Below, one piece after another: positions 35,701 to 43,720 of a DNA stretch of 64,000 nt. The position numbers and the translations under genes were made by a program. The stretch covers positions 3,536,160 through 3,600,159 of the forward strand of contig CM055275.1 in NCBI GenBank assembly GCA_029237695.1. The letters are read 5' to 3'. The stretch is from Conchocele bisecta. Lineage: Eukaryota; Mollusca; Bivalvia; Lucinida; Thyasiridae. Numbering within the stretch: the stretch's first letter is position 1; the number at the start of each line of letters is the position of its first letter. A model generated the notes under the pieces. That model had not been told where the DNA came from. It made no database searches and was given only the letters and a program-made list of their open reading frames with translations.

Positions 35701-37454
35701 CAGCCATGGGAAGTAAAAATGCTGGGCCCTGTTGTTCAAAACATCCGTTAGCTTAACGGACTGTTAAATCCTTAACTGAATGGTTAAAATCTCTGTTAAA
35801 ACAGAGATTTTAACCATTCAGTTAAGGATTTAACAGTCCGTTAAGCTAACGAAAACAGAGATTTTAACCATTCAGTTAAGGATTTAACAGTCCGTTAAGC
35901 TAACGAAAACAGAGATTTTAACCATTCAGTTAAGGATTTAACAGTCCGTTAAGCTAACTGATGTTTTGAGCAACCGGGCCCTGGCCTTTGTTCTAAGGTA
36001 GTGTGACCTTTACAGCTGTCTTATTGCTATTCGGAGGTTGTCTTTAGCACAGGTTATACTGTACATATAACGCATACAGTAACATACAAAACACGGGACA
36101 GGGGGGGGGGGGACCCGAAGAATAATTAAGTGTGTCTACGTATACAGACTTAGCTCATTTTAACATGTTTAAAACAGAGATATTTGGTGCGAATATGTGA
36201 CATCACAACGCACGTGGTGTTTATAGCGGCAAACATCCACTAACCGCGCATCGGAAGTTTCGGACAATGCACGTTTCGCACAGATTTCACTGCAATAAAT
36301 AGAGGATCTTACACGAGTGATGATTTAATATCCTATTTATCAGACGAGTTTACTGATTTCTTAAGAAACTCGGCTATGCCGAGTTTCTTATGAAATCAGT
36401 CAACTAGTTTTAATAAATATCATATTAAATCATCACAGATGTTAGATTATATTTATTGCATAAGCCCATCATTTCATAAGCACATACACTGAAGTTGTAC
36501 TGTCACCGAACCTGTTTTCTGTAATGAGCTAATTTGCATATTTATTACACTAGTGTAACATGCTTTTTATTACACTGTGTCATTACACTATGACAGTCGA
36601 TATTACGCAACAAAACTATCATACGTTATTAGATTATTGGATGCAAAATTATTCACGTGACTAACCATTATGACATTTTATTGCTAGTAATATGAAACGT
36701 GTACGCTCCTAAACGTCATGCTCTATCTGGTTAGCGGCTGGTTGCCGCCGCAGATACATCACTTGGGTTGTGATGTCACATTTTCGCACCAAATATCTCT
36801 GTATTCAAATTAGCGAAGTATGTATACATAGCTATGCACCTACCCAGCCCATTTCAGTTTTAATTTGACACTTTGGTATACACATACGGATAATGGCGAA
36901 TGGCATTGAGGCCTCCATATTATGTGTTTACATTGCCAGTTATTATGGACGCAATAATGACGAAATTCTCTATTACTTGTGACCACAGGTATTCGGCGTG
37001 TTGCGGCTTTCATCGGTATAACTATGTATTATATATAGAGAGTTATACCGATGAAAGCCGAAACACGCCGAATGGCAGACATACACGCTGAATGGCAGTC
37101 ATTCGGCGTGTTTCGGCTTTCATCGGTATAACTATATATTATTATTATAGAGTTATACCGATGAAAGCCGAAACACGCTGAATGCCTGACTTAGTCTGTG
37201 TTTGTGACTACCTGTATTGTGAAATGTATGACATACGTAAATACTATATACCGTAATATACGTTTTATCTCCAGATTTCCTTGGGAGACATCGTTGTATA
37301 CAATGGGCTGTTCTCCGCCAATAGATTCCTGGGAAAATTAGACCAATCGGATATTTTCGCCGATTATCCCAAACTGAAGGCATTTATCGACAGGATCGAG
37401 GCGGTGCCGAGGATCGCCGAATGGCTGAAGAAGCGCCCCGTTACAGAAATGTAG
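26606..37454 (+). CDS. Sigma-class glutathione S-transferase, four coding exons
   Basis: Predicted cytosolic enzyme that conjugates or isomerises substrates with glutathione; the sigma class also includes prostaglandin D synthase and cephalopod lens S-crystallins. The spliced frame (26606-26738, 28517-28609, 31923-32149, 37275-37454) gives 210 residues, close to the usual 200-210. The thioredoxin-like half has the sigma start MPSYKLLYFEARG with catalytic Tyr8, Trp39 and Lys43 in DWPSIKA, the cis-Pro loop QMPVLEVDG (Pro52) and AIARYLAREFG. The helical half ends AVPRIAEWLKKRP, as in family members, and keeps the Ser-x-x-Asp helix cap (SLGD). All junctions are GT/AG, with phases 1, 1 and 0, and join without a frame break. 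Odd: the glutathione-binding Gln-Ser pair reads Gln63-Gly64. The introns total about 10.2 kb and are mostly foldback elements. Family assignment is firm; substrate is unknown. Confidence 0.93.
27347..27556. mobile_element. AGGGATTCCGCTGG MITE, copy 1 (GST intron 1)
   Basis: Inverted ends AGGGATTCCGCTGGCGATCG / CCAGCGGAATCCCT, with an A/T-rich stem around TTTTCGAAAAAAACAATTTT. The second copy is at 41846-41971. Confidence 0.8.
27614..27950. mobile_element. AATTCGTTCCC foldback element (GST intron 1)
   Basis: Exact inverted ends TACGGAGCCCCGCAGGGGAC / GTCCCCTGCGGGGCTCCGTA enclose opposed tandem arrays of AACAATTCGTTCCCACGAA-type units that meet at a central hairpin. A diverged array lies at 53628-53855. 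Confidence 0.85.
28015..28377. mobile_element. CAGGCCCGTACGCAGG foldback, copy 1 (GST intron 1)
   Basis: The ends CAGGCCCGTTCGCAGG and CCTGCGTACGGGCCTG are inverted. It has GTGCGTACGCACCCCCCTAA and an inner GC-rich palindrome around GTAGTGGCGCGAGTACGCTA. The second copy is at 30860-31178. Confidence 0.83.
28517..28609 (+). CDS. GST coding exon 2
   Basis: Encodes residues 45-75, with the glutathione-site loop and CQGNAIARYLAREF. The acceptor is TTTACAG and the donor G|GTGAGA. The 93-bp length keeps the phase. Confidence 0.92.
28735..28920 (+). mobile_element. MITE R5 copy c, right half (GST intron 2)
   Basis: It begins within TGGACCACCAAATGCAGCTC and ends ACCACGTGATCATGCACCTT. It matches the right arm of the copy at 16621 and lacks the left half. 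Confidence 0.8.
29248..29574. mobile_element. MITE R1 copy c (GST intron 2)
   Basis: Starts TTTTATCCCGTCAACACAGC and ends CACTAACCTACTATTCTCTA. The middle has lost the first inner hairpin. Confidence 0.85.
29610..29990. mobile_element. CTCCAGATAAG repeat, copy 2 (GST intron 2)
   Basis: Shares GTATTGTCACTCCATCATTT and GAAATGAAAACATGTCTTGG with 24683-25090. The right end is CGCAGCTTATCTGGAGCG. Confidence 0.7.
30860..31178. mobile_element. CAGGCCCGTACGCAGG foldback, copy 2 (GST intron 2)
   Basis: Starts CAGGACCGTACGCAGGGGGG and ends CCTGCGTACGGGCCTG. The interior shares CTTGAAATGCATTAAT and GGAGAGTGCATTTCAGGCC with the copy at 28015. The central palindrome is shortened. Confidence 0.83.
31545..31690. 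repeat. Hairpin element in GST intron 2
   Basis: The arms GAACCACTCTCAAGACCTAC and GTAGGTTTTGAGAGTGGTTC are inverted, with a centre AACTTGCATTGGCAAGTT. Flanking AAACTTTA/TAAAGTTTGCTGGC words suggest that the palindrome extends to about 31380-31760. Confidence 0.75.
31923..32149 (+). CDS. GST coding exon 3
   Basis: Encodes GLCGKTNLEYMRIEE through KDGGGFFVGDE, the start of the alpha-helical domain. The acceptor is TTTGCAG and the donor GAG|GTGAGA. A MITE of family R1 starts only about 20 bp after the donor. Confidence 0.93.
32170..32436. mobile_element. MITE R1 copy d, next to GST exon 3
   Basis: TTTATCCCGTCAACACAGTG starts about 20 bp after the exon 3 splice donor. The element ends in CACTAACCTACTATTCTCTA and has the inner hairpin GGCGCGGCACGGAAACGGGA. 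Confidence 0.87.
32650..33085. mobile_element. GGAATGAATGGCC foldback, copy 1 (GST intron 3)
   Basis: The left part carries TCCAGTAAACTCCATGCCGA and GGCGCAGTTAAAGTAATTCT. The arms GGAATTTATCAGGGATATAA and TTTATACCCCCGATAAATTC flank an A-tract/T-tract centre. Relatives are at 48712-49132 and 50930-51290. Confidence 0.8.
33100..34060 (+). repeat. Tandem array ATCATGCTGTGACAAATCCA (GST intron 3)
   Basis: Five diverged units of about 170-240 bp, each with a TTTCACCAAACRTTTTGATA start, a CTCTATCATGCTGTGACAAA block, a CAGACCCCCGCTAACCCC block and ACGTTGGGGGAAATTTGTTA. Frames are not conserved between units. Confidence 0.8.
34313..34372 (+). repeat. GGCGG/GGGC G-rich minisatellite
   Basis: About 60 bp of repeated GGGCGGGCGG / GGCGGCGGGC on the plus strand. 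It has many runs of three or four G, enough for a G-quadruplex, in otherwise AT-rich DNA. Confidence 0.8.
34378..34945 (+). repeat. Three 192-bp tandem repeats (GST intron 3)
   Basis: Units start near ATGTTAAGTTTTCGTGTTTG and share CTGTACCACCTAGGACCACC at about 34418, 34610 and 34802, then CTTCATAATCAAGGGGTGCC. Two further looser repeats with CTATATCTCTGCAACTGCTT (34990 and 35140) follow. Confidence 0.85.
35735..35990. repeat. Foldback with three 54-bp tandem arms (GST intron 3)
   Basis: Outer inverted ends GGGCCCTGTTGTTCAAAACA and TGATGTTTTGAGCAACCGGG. Inside, one copy of a 54-bp segment is followed by three direct tandem copies of its reverse complement, each holding AACAGAGATTTTAACCATTC and GGATTTAACAGTCCGTTAAG. 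Confidence 0.88.
36320..36440. repeat. Hairpin element (GST intron 3)
   Basis: TGATTTAATATCCTATTTAT pairs with AAATATCATATTAAATCA. The inner arms AGAAACTCGGC / GCCGAGTTTCT give a tight stem. Confidence 0.7.
36985..37182. repeat. Two tandem hairpins ATTCGGCGTG (GST intron 3)
   Basis: ATTCGGCGTGTTGCGGCTTT ... TATAGAGAGTTATACC ... GAAACACGCCGAAT forms one hairpin. The same structure repeats from about 37098 to 37180. The second copy ends about 95 bp before the exon 4 acceptor. Confidence 0.85.
37275..37454 (+). CDS. GST coding exon 4 (terminal)
   Basis: Encodes ISLGDIVVYNGLFSANRFLG to the stop TAG at 37452-37454. It carries the C-terminal helices and the conserved EAVPRIAEWLKKRP tail. The acceptor is TCTCCAG, in phase 0. 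Confidence 0.93.
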   Translation: MSLGDIVVYNGLFSANRFLGKLDQSDIFADYPKLKAFIDRIEAVPRIAEWLKKRPVTEM

Positions 37455-37619
37455 TGGACACGGTGATAACTCAGAATGGCCATTTTAAATAGAAGTGGAT
37501 GCGCAGGCTGATCAGTGTCTGCACTGTTAGCTATCAAACTCGACACGCACGCTAACTAAGACTTAAGATACGCAAGCACGTTGCACATGCGTGCTAACTG
37601 AACACGAACGACAGTGGGA

Positions 37620-37625
37620 AATAAA
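37620..37625 (+). terminator. Polyadenylation signal of the GST gene
   Basis: AATAAA lies 166 bp after the stop codon and is followed by the GT-rich stretch TGTTTTATTGTGTATCGGT, as expected for a cleavage site. The 3' UTR includes a fragment of the GATCCAGATCAG repeat. Confidence 0.7.
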
Positions 37626-37914
37626 CATGATAAACGCAAGAAGTCCTGTTTTATTGTGTATCGGTATGCAGCCAATAAATTTAACAAAACATATCAGAAT
37701 TTGTTTTTAAAATACTAACGTGTTTTCACCATGGCCCTGTGTAAAATGGTTTAATTGAAGATATATGACAATACTAGACCGCTGGGTTGCTTCTATAGTC
37801 ACCCATATATGTACATAAATATCGGATTTCCTATCTTATTGTGTTTAGAAAATCTGATACTTATGTACCGATATCGGTGACAATTGAAACAACCCAGCAG
37901 TCCAAGTATCGTCA

Positions 37915-38346
37915 TTTATCCCGTCAACACAGTGCGTATGTGCCGTGAAACATTTTTGATATCCTGTCAATACGATTTGGAGATGCGGCTGGGGTTATCT
38001 TTTTTTTACATTTTAAAGCTATTTGTAATGTTGACGGGATAAATAGAATAGTAGGTTAGTGCCGTGAATGGGAAAAATATCTGGCGCGGCACATCCGAGC
38101 ACATCCCGTTTCCTAAGCCTTGCAAGATATTTTTTTCCCATTCACGGCACTAACCTAGTACTATTCTCTATCTATTTTCCTTATTTCTGAACCAAAGTAT
38201 ATGTTGTGACCACTCATTTGAACCGTCTCGGCGAGACGGTTCAAATGGTGGTCACTACATATACTTCTGATGAGAAATAAAGAAATTATTCAGCCTTGCC
38301 AGATATGTTTCCCATTCACGGCACTAACCTACTATTCTCTATTTAT
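37915..38346. mobile_element. Foldback MITE family R1, copy e
   Basis: Starts TTTATCCCGTCAACACAGTG. The first inner hairpin is partly deleted; the second hairpin is GAACCGTCTCGGCGAGACGG. Ends in CACTAACCTACTATTCTCTA. Confidence 0.86.
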
Positions 38347-38783
38347 CTTCAATTAAACCATATTACACAGGGTCATAATGAAAAAACATTTTTATTTTTT
38401 TGTATTTTTTTTTCTTCAAAAATCAAAATCCTATAAAAAAACTACATCCACACAGGTACATACATATGCGTTAAACAAGATGGAAAATCTGATACTTAAG
38501 TACATATATCGTTGAAAATTGAAACAACTCAACAGTGCTTGTATAGTCATATATCTTCAATTACACCACTTTGTACAGGGCTATGATGAAAACACAATTT
38601 TGTTTTTTATATTATTTGTTTTCAAAAAGTCCTGAAAAAAATTCAGCGGTCCTAGTATCGTCATATATGTTCAATTAAACCACTTTACACAGGGCCATGA
38701 TGAAAACACGTTTTTATTTTTATAGCACTTTTTACAAACATCGTGATATGCCCCTTTAAAAGTACATGCCCACTCAATGTTTT
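38347..38783. repeat. ATTTAAACCAC-type direct repeats
   Basis: Variants of GTCATATATCTTCAATTA with CAGGGCTATGATGAAAACAC recur at about 38345, 38548 and 38660. A further reversed relative lies at 37720-37760. No gene. Confidence 0.6.
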
Positions 38784-38940
38784 CTTGTATACAATTATTG
38801 GATTTACATTTATTGAGCATAGGCTGCATATGCAGCCTATGCTCAATAAATGTAAATCCATCAATTTCAATTTCCAGACGTTTCTAAATTTGCACTTACG
38901 AACATTTTAGTCATACAAAGTTTAGTGAAACGGGCCCCTG
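38784..38940. mobile_element. MITE R3 copy d
   Basis: Contains the TTGAGCATAGGCTGCATATG hairpin and the right end AGTTTAGTGAAACGGGCC. The left arm is missing. Confidence 0.8.
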
Positions 38941-39185
38941 CACTGTTTGTTATCAAGCACTATGTTAGAGGTCTGTAGTGGTGAAAGTGTTACGGGACAT
39001 CGTCATTTTCTGGTTGGGAGTGCTCCTGACATGACTCTGGTTCTTGGGATTTTCTCCCTTGTTTCATAGCCAATTGTTTGTCAATATTGATTTAGTAAAA
39101 TCTGTATTTTCCATAAACGAATTTGACACAAAATTCAGATCTCGGCATGAAGAGATTTTCCAAACAAACCAGTAGATTACAAGTT

Positions 39186-39848
39186 AAAGGTGCATGTACA
39201 TAGACATACACACTCAGTGGGCACAACATGTTCTTTATATCATAGACATCATCTGAGACGTTTTCTGCCAAAATAAACATTCATTCACCATTCATAAACA
39301 TTCATTCACCATTCATAAACATTCATTCACTGAAGGTACATGCCTACTAAGTAGGCACAAACTGTTCTTTATAAGAATTAAATTAGTGTATAATTGTGTC
39401 ACTATTCCACCAGTTCTAAAAATTACGAGTGCCCGCTATACAGATATAATCGTTTAGTAATATGTGTTTTACTGATAGTGACTTGTGGTGGTATCAGACT
39501 ATTTTCATATGCAAATGAGGGATGGCATTTATTTAATTATTTAAACTAATTAAATGCGTCACCTGAAAAATAATGTTTTCGACAGATTAATCGACAGTAT
39601 AATTCGACAGTATAATCATTGCACACCAAAACATAAATACAGAGAATAAATAGTAATGTCCGTTAACATTTAAAGAAAACACGGGTATCGCCCCTGATAT
39701 CATTATGGAAAGTTACGCCTGATATAAAATGTTTAATAATACCAATCAATACGTGGGGTAATGGTGAATGAATGTTTAATTTGCCAGAAAATGTCATATC
39801 TACAGAATATACCTATATTATAACCTACTGAGTGGGTATGTACCTTAA
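39186..39848 (+). mobile_element. Foldback MITE R2 copy e
   Basis: A short reversed left piece with AACATTCATTCACCATTCAT repeated three times precedes an almost complete R2 (from about 39332) that ends ACTGAGTGGGTATGTACCTT. This is either two overlapping insertions or an internal rearrangement. Confidence 0.78.
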
Positions 39849-39967
39849 TCAGGTAACATGCCCTGCATTGACCGAATACGTACTGACTGATAACATATTG
39901 TTGTATCAGGCATTGCCCTGATATAAACATCCGGATTACAACGAAGTGAAAACTAACGTTGCATTGG

Positions 39968-40060
39968 TCGGATGACGTCACGTGACGTTACCGAATGACG
40001 TCAGTGTAATGACGCAACGTAAACAAGTCCGCGTTCTGTCAATAGAATACGACGTCATCT
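39968..40060. promoter_or_regulatory. Cluster of TGACGTCA-type (CRE-like) motifs
   Basis: TGACGTCA at 39973-39980 and 39996-40003, with TGACGTTA, TGACGCAA and GACGTCAT close by. TGACGTCA is the consensus for CREB/ATF factors. Whether the sites work, or belong to a repeat, cannot be told here. Confidence 0.4.
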
Positions 40061-40089
40061 AATGTCATTTTCGAGCATAAAACGTTACC

Positions 40090-40215
40090 TGATAAATATA
40101 ATACCAGGCTAGTGTATTTTGATATCAAGTTTATCAGGCTCGGCTCGGAAACGGTAGGAATTCCTCGGCAAGCCTCGGAATTCCTACGCGGTTCCTAGCC
40201 TTACCTGATAAACTT
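40090..40215. repeat. Hairpin TTACCTGATAAA ... TTTATCAGG
   Basis: Inner arms GGCTCGGCTCGGAAACGGTA and GCGGTTCCTAGCCTTACC, with AGGAATTCC repeated on both sides, form an imperfect stem. Confidence 0.55.
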
Positions 40216-40818
40216 AATTAAGAAAACAGAGGCGAAGGAGCTGAATCAGGAGCAGAAAATGGAACATTTTGAAACTTTGCCCTGAAACCTGGCTACACTG
40301 TTATATTGAATATGGTCAAAGTAGGGAAACAAACGATATATTTGGATAATTGGTATAATTCTAAACTTATTTTTTAATGTATTTTAGCCCCCAATCAAAA
40401 TGCCGTTTTTGACTGGTAAACTAAACTGTAACCACGTAAGATACATGTAGATCTCTCTCCATCTCATTCTCTGTCCTCCTCTCTCCATTCACAAGTACAT
40501 GTGCAAGTTAATCAAAATCCATTACATGGACACTAATCTACTACACAATGAAACCTCTCCAAACCGGACACCCTGGGATGTCCGGTCTAGATAGGTTACA
40601 TTGTAAGTCATGCACATTTTGTGGACATCAATAACATTGCGTTATGTTTCTTTATTAGCATACTTAAATATAATATCTTATACACATTAAAACTACTAAA
40701 AATACTGAAAGCCATCCAGCAAACAACTGATTGATTGATTGATTGGGGAATTCAACACCAAGGTCGCATACATATGCGAATGCACCTGTATGCAGGATTT
40801 ATTGATTGGGTTTATATG

Positions 40819-41083
40819 ATAGAGAATAGTAGGTTAGTGTCGTGAATGGGAAAAAATATCTGGCAAGGCTCAGGAACCGGGATGGGCGAGGCTCTGCCGA
40901 GCACATCCCGTTTCCGTGCCGCGCCAGATATTTTTTCCCATTCACGGCACTAACCTACTATTCTATTTATCTCGTCAACACCTACAAATGGCTGTCAAAT
41001 GCAAAAATAGTATTGACTGGATATCAAAAATGTTTCACGGCACCGTGTTTCACGGCACATACGCACTGTGTTGACGGGATAAA
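40819..41083. mobile_element. Foldback MITE family R1, copy f
   Basis: Reverse orientation: starts AGAGAATAGTAGGTTAGTG, ends CACTGTGTTGACGGGATAAA. The central hairpin is complete. Confidence 0.87.
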
Positions 41084-41194
41084 GTTTAATATCTATATCA
41101 TCATGCCATGGGTGGCAAGTGGGAGCATGCGATGGGTAACGATCGGGATTCATCCTTACCCGAATCCCTATCGGAGAGCTGGTTTTGGCCCTCA

Positions 41195-41520
41195 TGTACA
41201 TATTTGGCTTTCTTGTATGTGGGAGTTGAATCTGGTTATACCAATTACACGCATATAATAGGAGTAATGTGATTGATCGTAATCCTAGGGGAAGGGGCCA
41301 AGTGACTTTGGTGTTGGTGTGGACCTGACAGCAGGTTAGGTTATTCTAATTTCAGGGCTGAATATATAATTGTTTCGATGTAAATATTCCATTCTGATTT
41401 TGGGATTTCCCCCCGAATTCAGCAGGTTGAATACTGGATCGAACCCGTTGGCCCGGTCTTAAATGACCTTAGATGTTGATAGGCCGTTAAACACCAATAC
41501 ATCATCAAATAATATAGAGA
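41195..41520 (-). repeat. Dispersed SINE-like repeat, copy 3
   Basis: Reverse of the family at 12580-12910: GGGAGTTGAATCTGGTTATA, then TATTCCATTCTGATTTTGGG, then TAGGCCGTTAAACACCAATA. It also contains GATCGAACCCG, a B-box-like word. Confidence 0.65.
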
Positions 41521-41587
41521 ACAAGATACACGAAACGAGACGAATTAACCCAATGCAATTAAGAATAAAACACAGTACATCGCTATA

Positions 41588-41842
41588 AACATTAACCCTT
41601 TGAACCCGGAAGCCCGCTATATCGGTTTATGCAAACAGTGCAGATCCAGATGAGCCGGCTCGTAACGAAACGTCTCATCCGGATCTGCACTGTTTGAAAG
41701 TAATTTTCTTATTTTTGTGAACAAAAAAAAAAAAACCTTTTTATAAATGGAATAGTCTGACAATCATTTTGCGATGATTGGATTGGTTGCAAAATTAACA
41801 TATCACAGTCCATTCCAGTTCCTTAGGGTTGAAAGGGTTAAC
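41588..41842. mobile_element. TTAA-flanked MITE (CCCTTTNAACC), copy 1
   Basis: It is flanked by TTAA on both sides, with inverted ends CCCTTTGAACCCGG and GGTTGAAAGGG. An inner stem has GTGCAGATCCAGATGAGCCG and CATCCGGATCTGCACTGTTT. Copies at 53988-54207 and 62785-63036. TTAA duplication with a CCCTTT end suggests a piggyBac-like family; that is inference. Confidence 0.8.
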
Positions 41843-41845
41843 CAG

Positions 41846-41971
41846 GGATTCCGCTGGGGAAAATAAAAAAAATCGCCACTTCAAAAAAAAAATAAAAATT
41901 GTAATTTTTTATCGCCGATTGTTTATTTTTATCGCCAATTGCGAAAGTAGCGATCGCCAGCGGAATCCCTC
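41846..41971. mobile_element. AGGGATTCCGCTGG MITE, copy 2
   Basis: Inverted ends AGGGATTCCGCTGG / CCAGCGGAATCCCT with a short A/T-rich stem. It lies directly beside the TTAA MITE. Confidence 0.82.
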
Positions 41972-42047
41972 ATTAACTCGAATTTTCTGTATGTAACACC
42001 GGGCGAATTTAGCCCTACATGCGCATTACAGACACTTAGGGTTAGAA

Positions 42048-42281
42048 ATAGAGAATAGTAGGTTAGTGCCGTGAATGGAAAAAAATATCTGGCAAGGCTC
42101 AGGAAACGGGATGGGCGAGGCTCTGCCAAGCACATTCCGTTTCCGTGCCGCGCCAGATATTTTTTCCCATTCACGGCACTAACCTACTATTCTATTTTAT
42201 CCCGTCAACACCTACAAATGGCTGTAAAATGCAAAAATAGTATTGACTGGATATCAAAAATGTTTCACGGCACCGTGTTTC
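42048..42281. mobile_element. Foldback MITE family R1, copy g
   Basis: Starts AGAGAATAGTAGGTTAGTG and is truncated within CACGGCACCGTGTTTC, losing the terminal GTTGACGGGATAAA. Confidence 0.85.
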
Positions 42282-42542
42282 GAGGTCCAAAACATGCACT
42301 GCACGACTAAAAGGAAAGCAAACAAATGAGTCACACAACAACTATTCGAGAAACTAAAATTAGAATTTTGGGAAGAAAAACAAATCAGCATGAAGTAGAA
42401 ACGATATGTAATAACACGGGTGTCGCCTTGGAAAGGTCAGTGAAGAAAACAGTCAACTTGTGCGCTGTTACCTGCCTAGCGCGGTACCGGAAACCTCCCA
42501 CTTACCTCTCCATCATGCCACAAACAAGTCAATTCAAAAATG

Positions 42543-42848
42543 ATAGAGAATAGTAGGTTAGTGCCGTGAATGGGTAAAAATATCTGGCAAGGCTCAGGAA
42601 ACGGGATGGGCGAGGCTCTGCCAAGCACATTCCGTTTCCGTGCCGCGCCAGATATTTTTTCCCGTTCACGGCACTAACCTACTATTCTATTTATCCCGTC
42701 AAAAACTTCAAATGGCTTTTAAATACAAAGAATAACCCCAATCACCGCACATATTCATACGCAGTAATTATGTCGTATTGACAGGATATCAAAAATGTTT
42801 CACGGCACCGTGTTTCACGGCACATACGCACTGTGTTGACGGGATAAA
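42543..42848. mobile_element. Foldback MITE family R1, copy h
   Basis: Complete reverse-orientation copy from AGAGAATAGTAGGTTAGTG to CTGTGTTGACGGGATAAA. Confidence 0.87.
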
Positions 42849-43350
42849 TATATGTCAATGACCAAATCATCAGCAGTACGTTGTAACTTGGAGAGTCTTG
42901 CCTTCTGTTGGTATTTCCTGACAACGTTATGGAATTGGACAGGAAGTACAGGACAACCCTTAATTTTACGAAGTCCGTAAATCAGGTGTATGCACGTGTA
43001 GGTGGGCGATCCCTGATTGCATCAGTGCCTTCATACTGCTATGCTATAGTAACACGACTATGCTGCTAAACTGCCTAGTAATTTCTTTTATTACATTCTT
43101 GCGAGTTATTTGCATGGGTTTCGCTGTGAGAGAAAACCCGTAATCAACTCGTTACAAATAATACACCGTGAAGAGAACACTCGTAATTGCACCCTCTTGT
43201 ATTACAGTCAAAATAAGTTATTTGAATATGTGGAGGGAGGAGTCTCGGTTACTCTACAATGTTAATGCGATTGAACACATTCCAAACATATACTCAAATA
43301 TATCTAGTTCCTAGAAACAGCTGCGTAATTTGGATTGCAAAAGGTTTACA

Positions 43351-43395
43351 TGACGTCACGTTTGACGTCAAACAACGTGACGTCAAAACGCGGGA
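43351..43395. promoter_or_regulatory. Three TGACGTCA motifs plus CGCGGGAAA
   Basis: Exact TGACGTCA at 43351-43358, 43363-43370 and 43378-43385, followed by an E2F-like CGCGGGAAA. The cluster is 3' of the VPS9 gene. It could be a promoter or enhancer for an unseen transcript, or a remnant of a repeat. Confidence 0.45.
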
Positions 43396-43499
43396 AACAC
43401 GCCACTGTGTAACTATTCATACGCACAGCATAATTCATGTGATTACAATCTAAAACAATATGCATATATATCCGCCGTGAAGTGTAATAAATAGGATAT

Positions 43500-43665
43500 T
43501 CCACCGTACATATTTGAATAGCGGAAATAATACGCTCGTGTCCGTCGGCTTCCGTGCAAGCAACTCGTTCGCTACGCTCACTCTTTGCTTACGTGGAAGC
43601 CGACGCACACTCGTGTATTATTTCCCACTATTCAAAATGTACGATATAATATCCTCTATATAGTC
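43500..43665. mobile_element. GAAATAATACGC hairpin element, copy 2
   Basis: The arms TTGAATAGCGGAAATAATAC ... GTCGGCTTCCGTGCAAG pair with GTGGAAGCCGACGCACAC ... TTATTTCCCACTATTCAAAA. Same family as 24505-24670. Confidence 0.75.
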
Positions 43666-43720
43666 TGTTAAAATAGTTCAGGCATTAGACAGGTTTGGGG
43701 AATACTGTCCTGCAATGTCT

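Noticed and set aside
41846..41971. A protein-coding match in the frames overlapping R1 and AGGGATTCC repeats (such as MNGKKYLARHGNGMC)
   Set aside because: The same peptide appears wherever the R1 hairpin occurs (29.2, 32.3, 40.8, 42.0 and 48.2 kb), so it is repeat translation.
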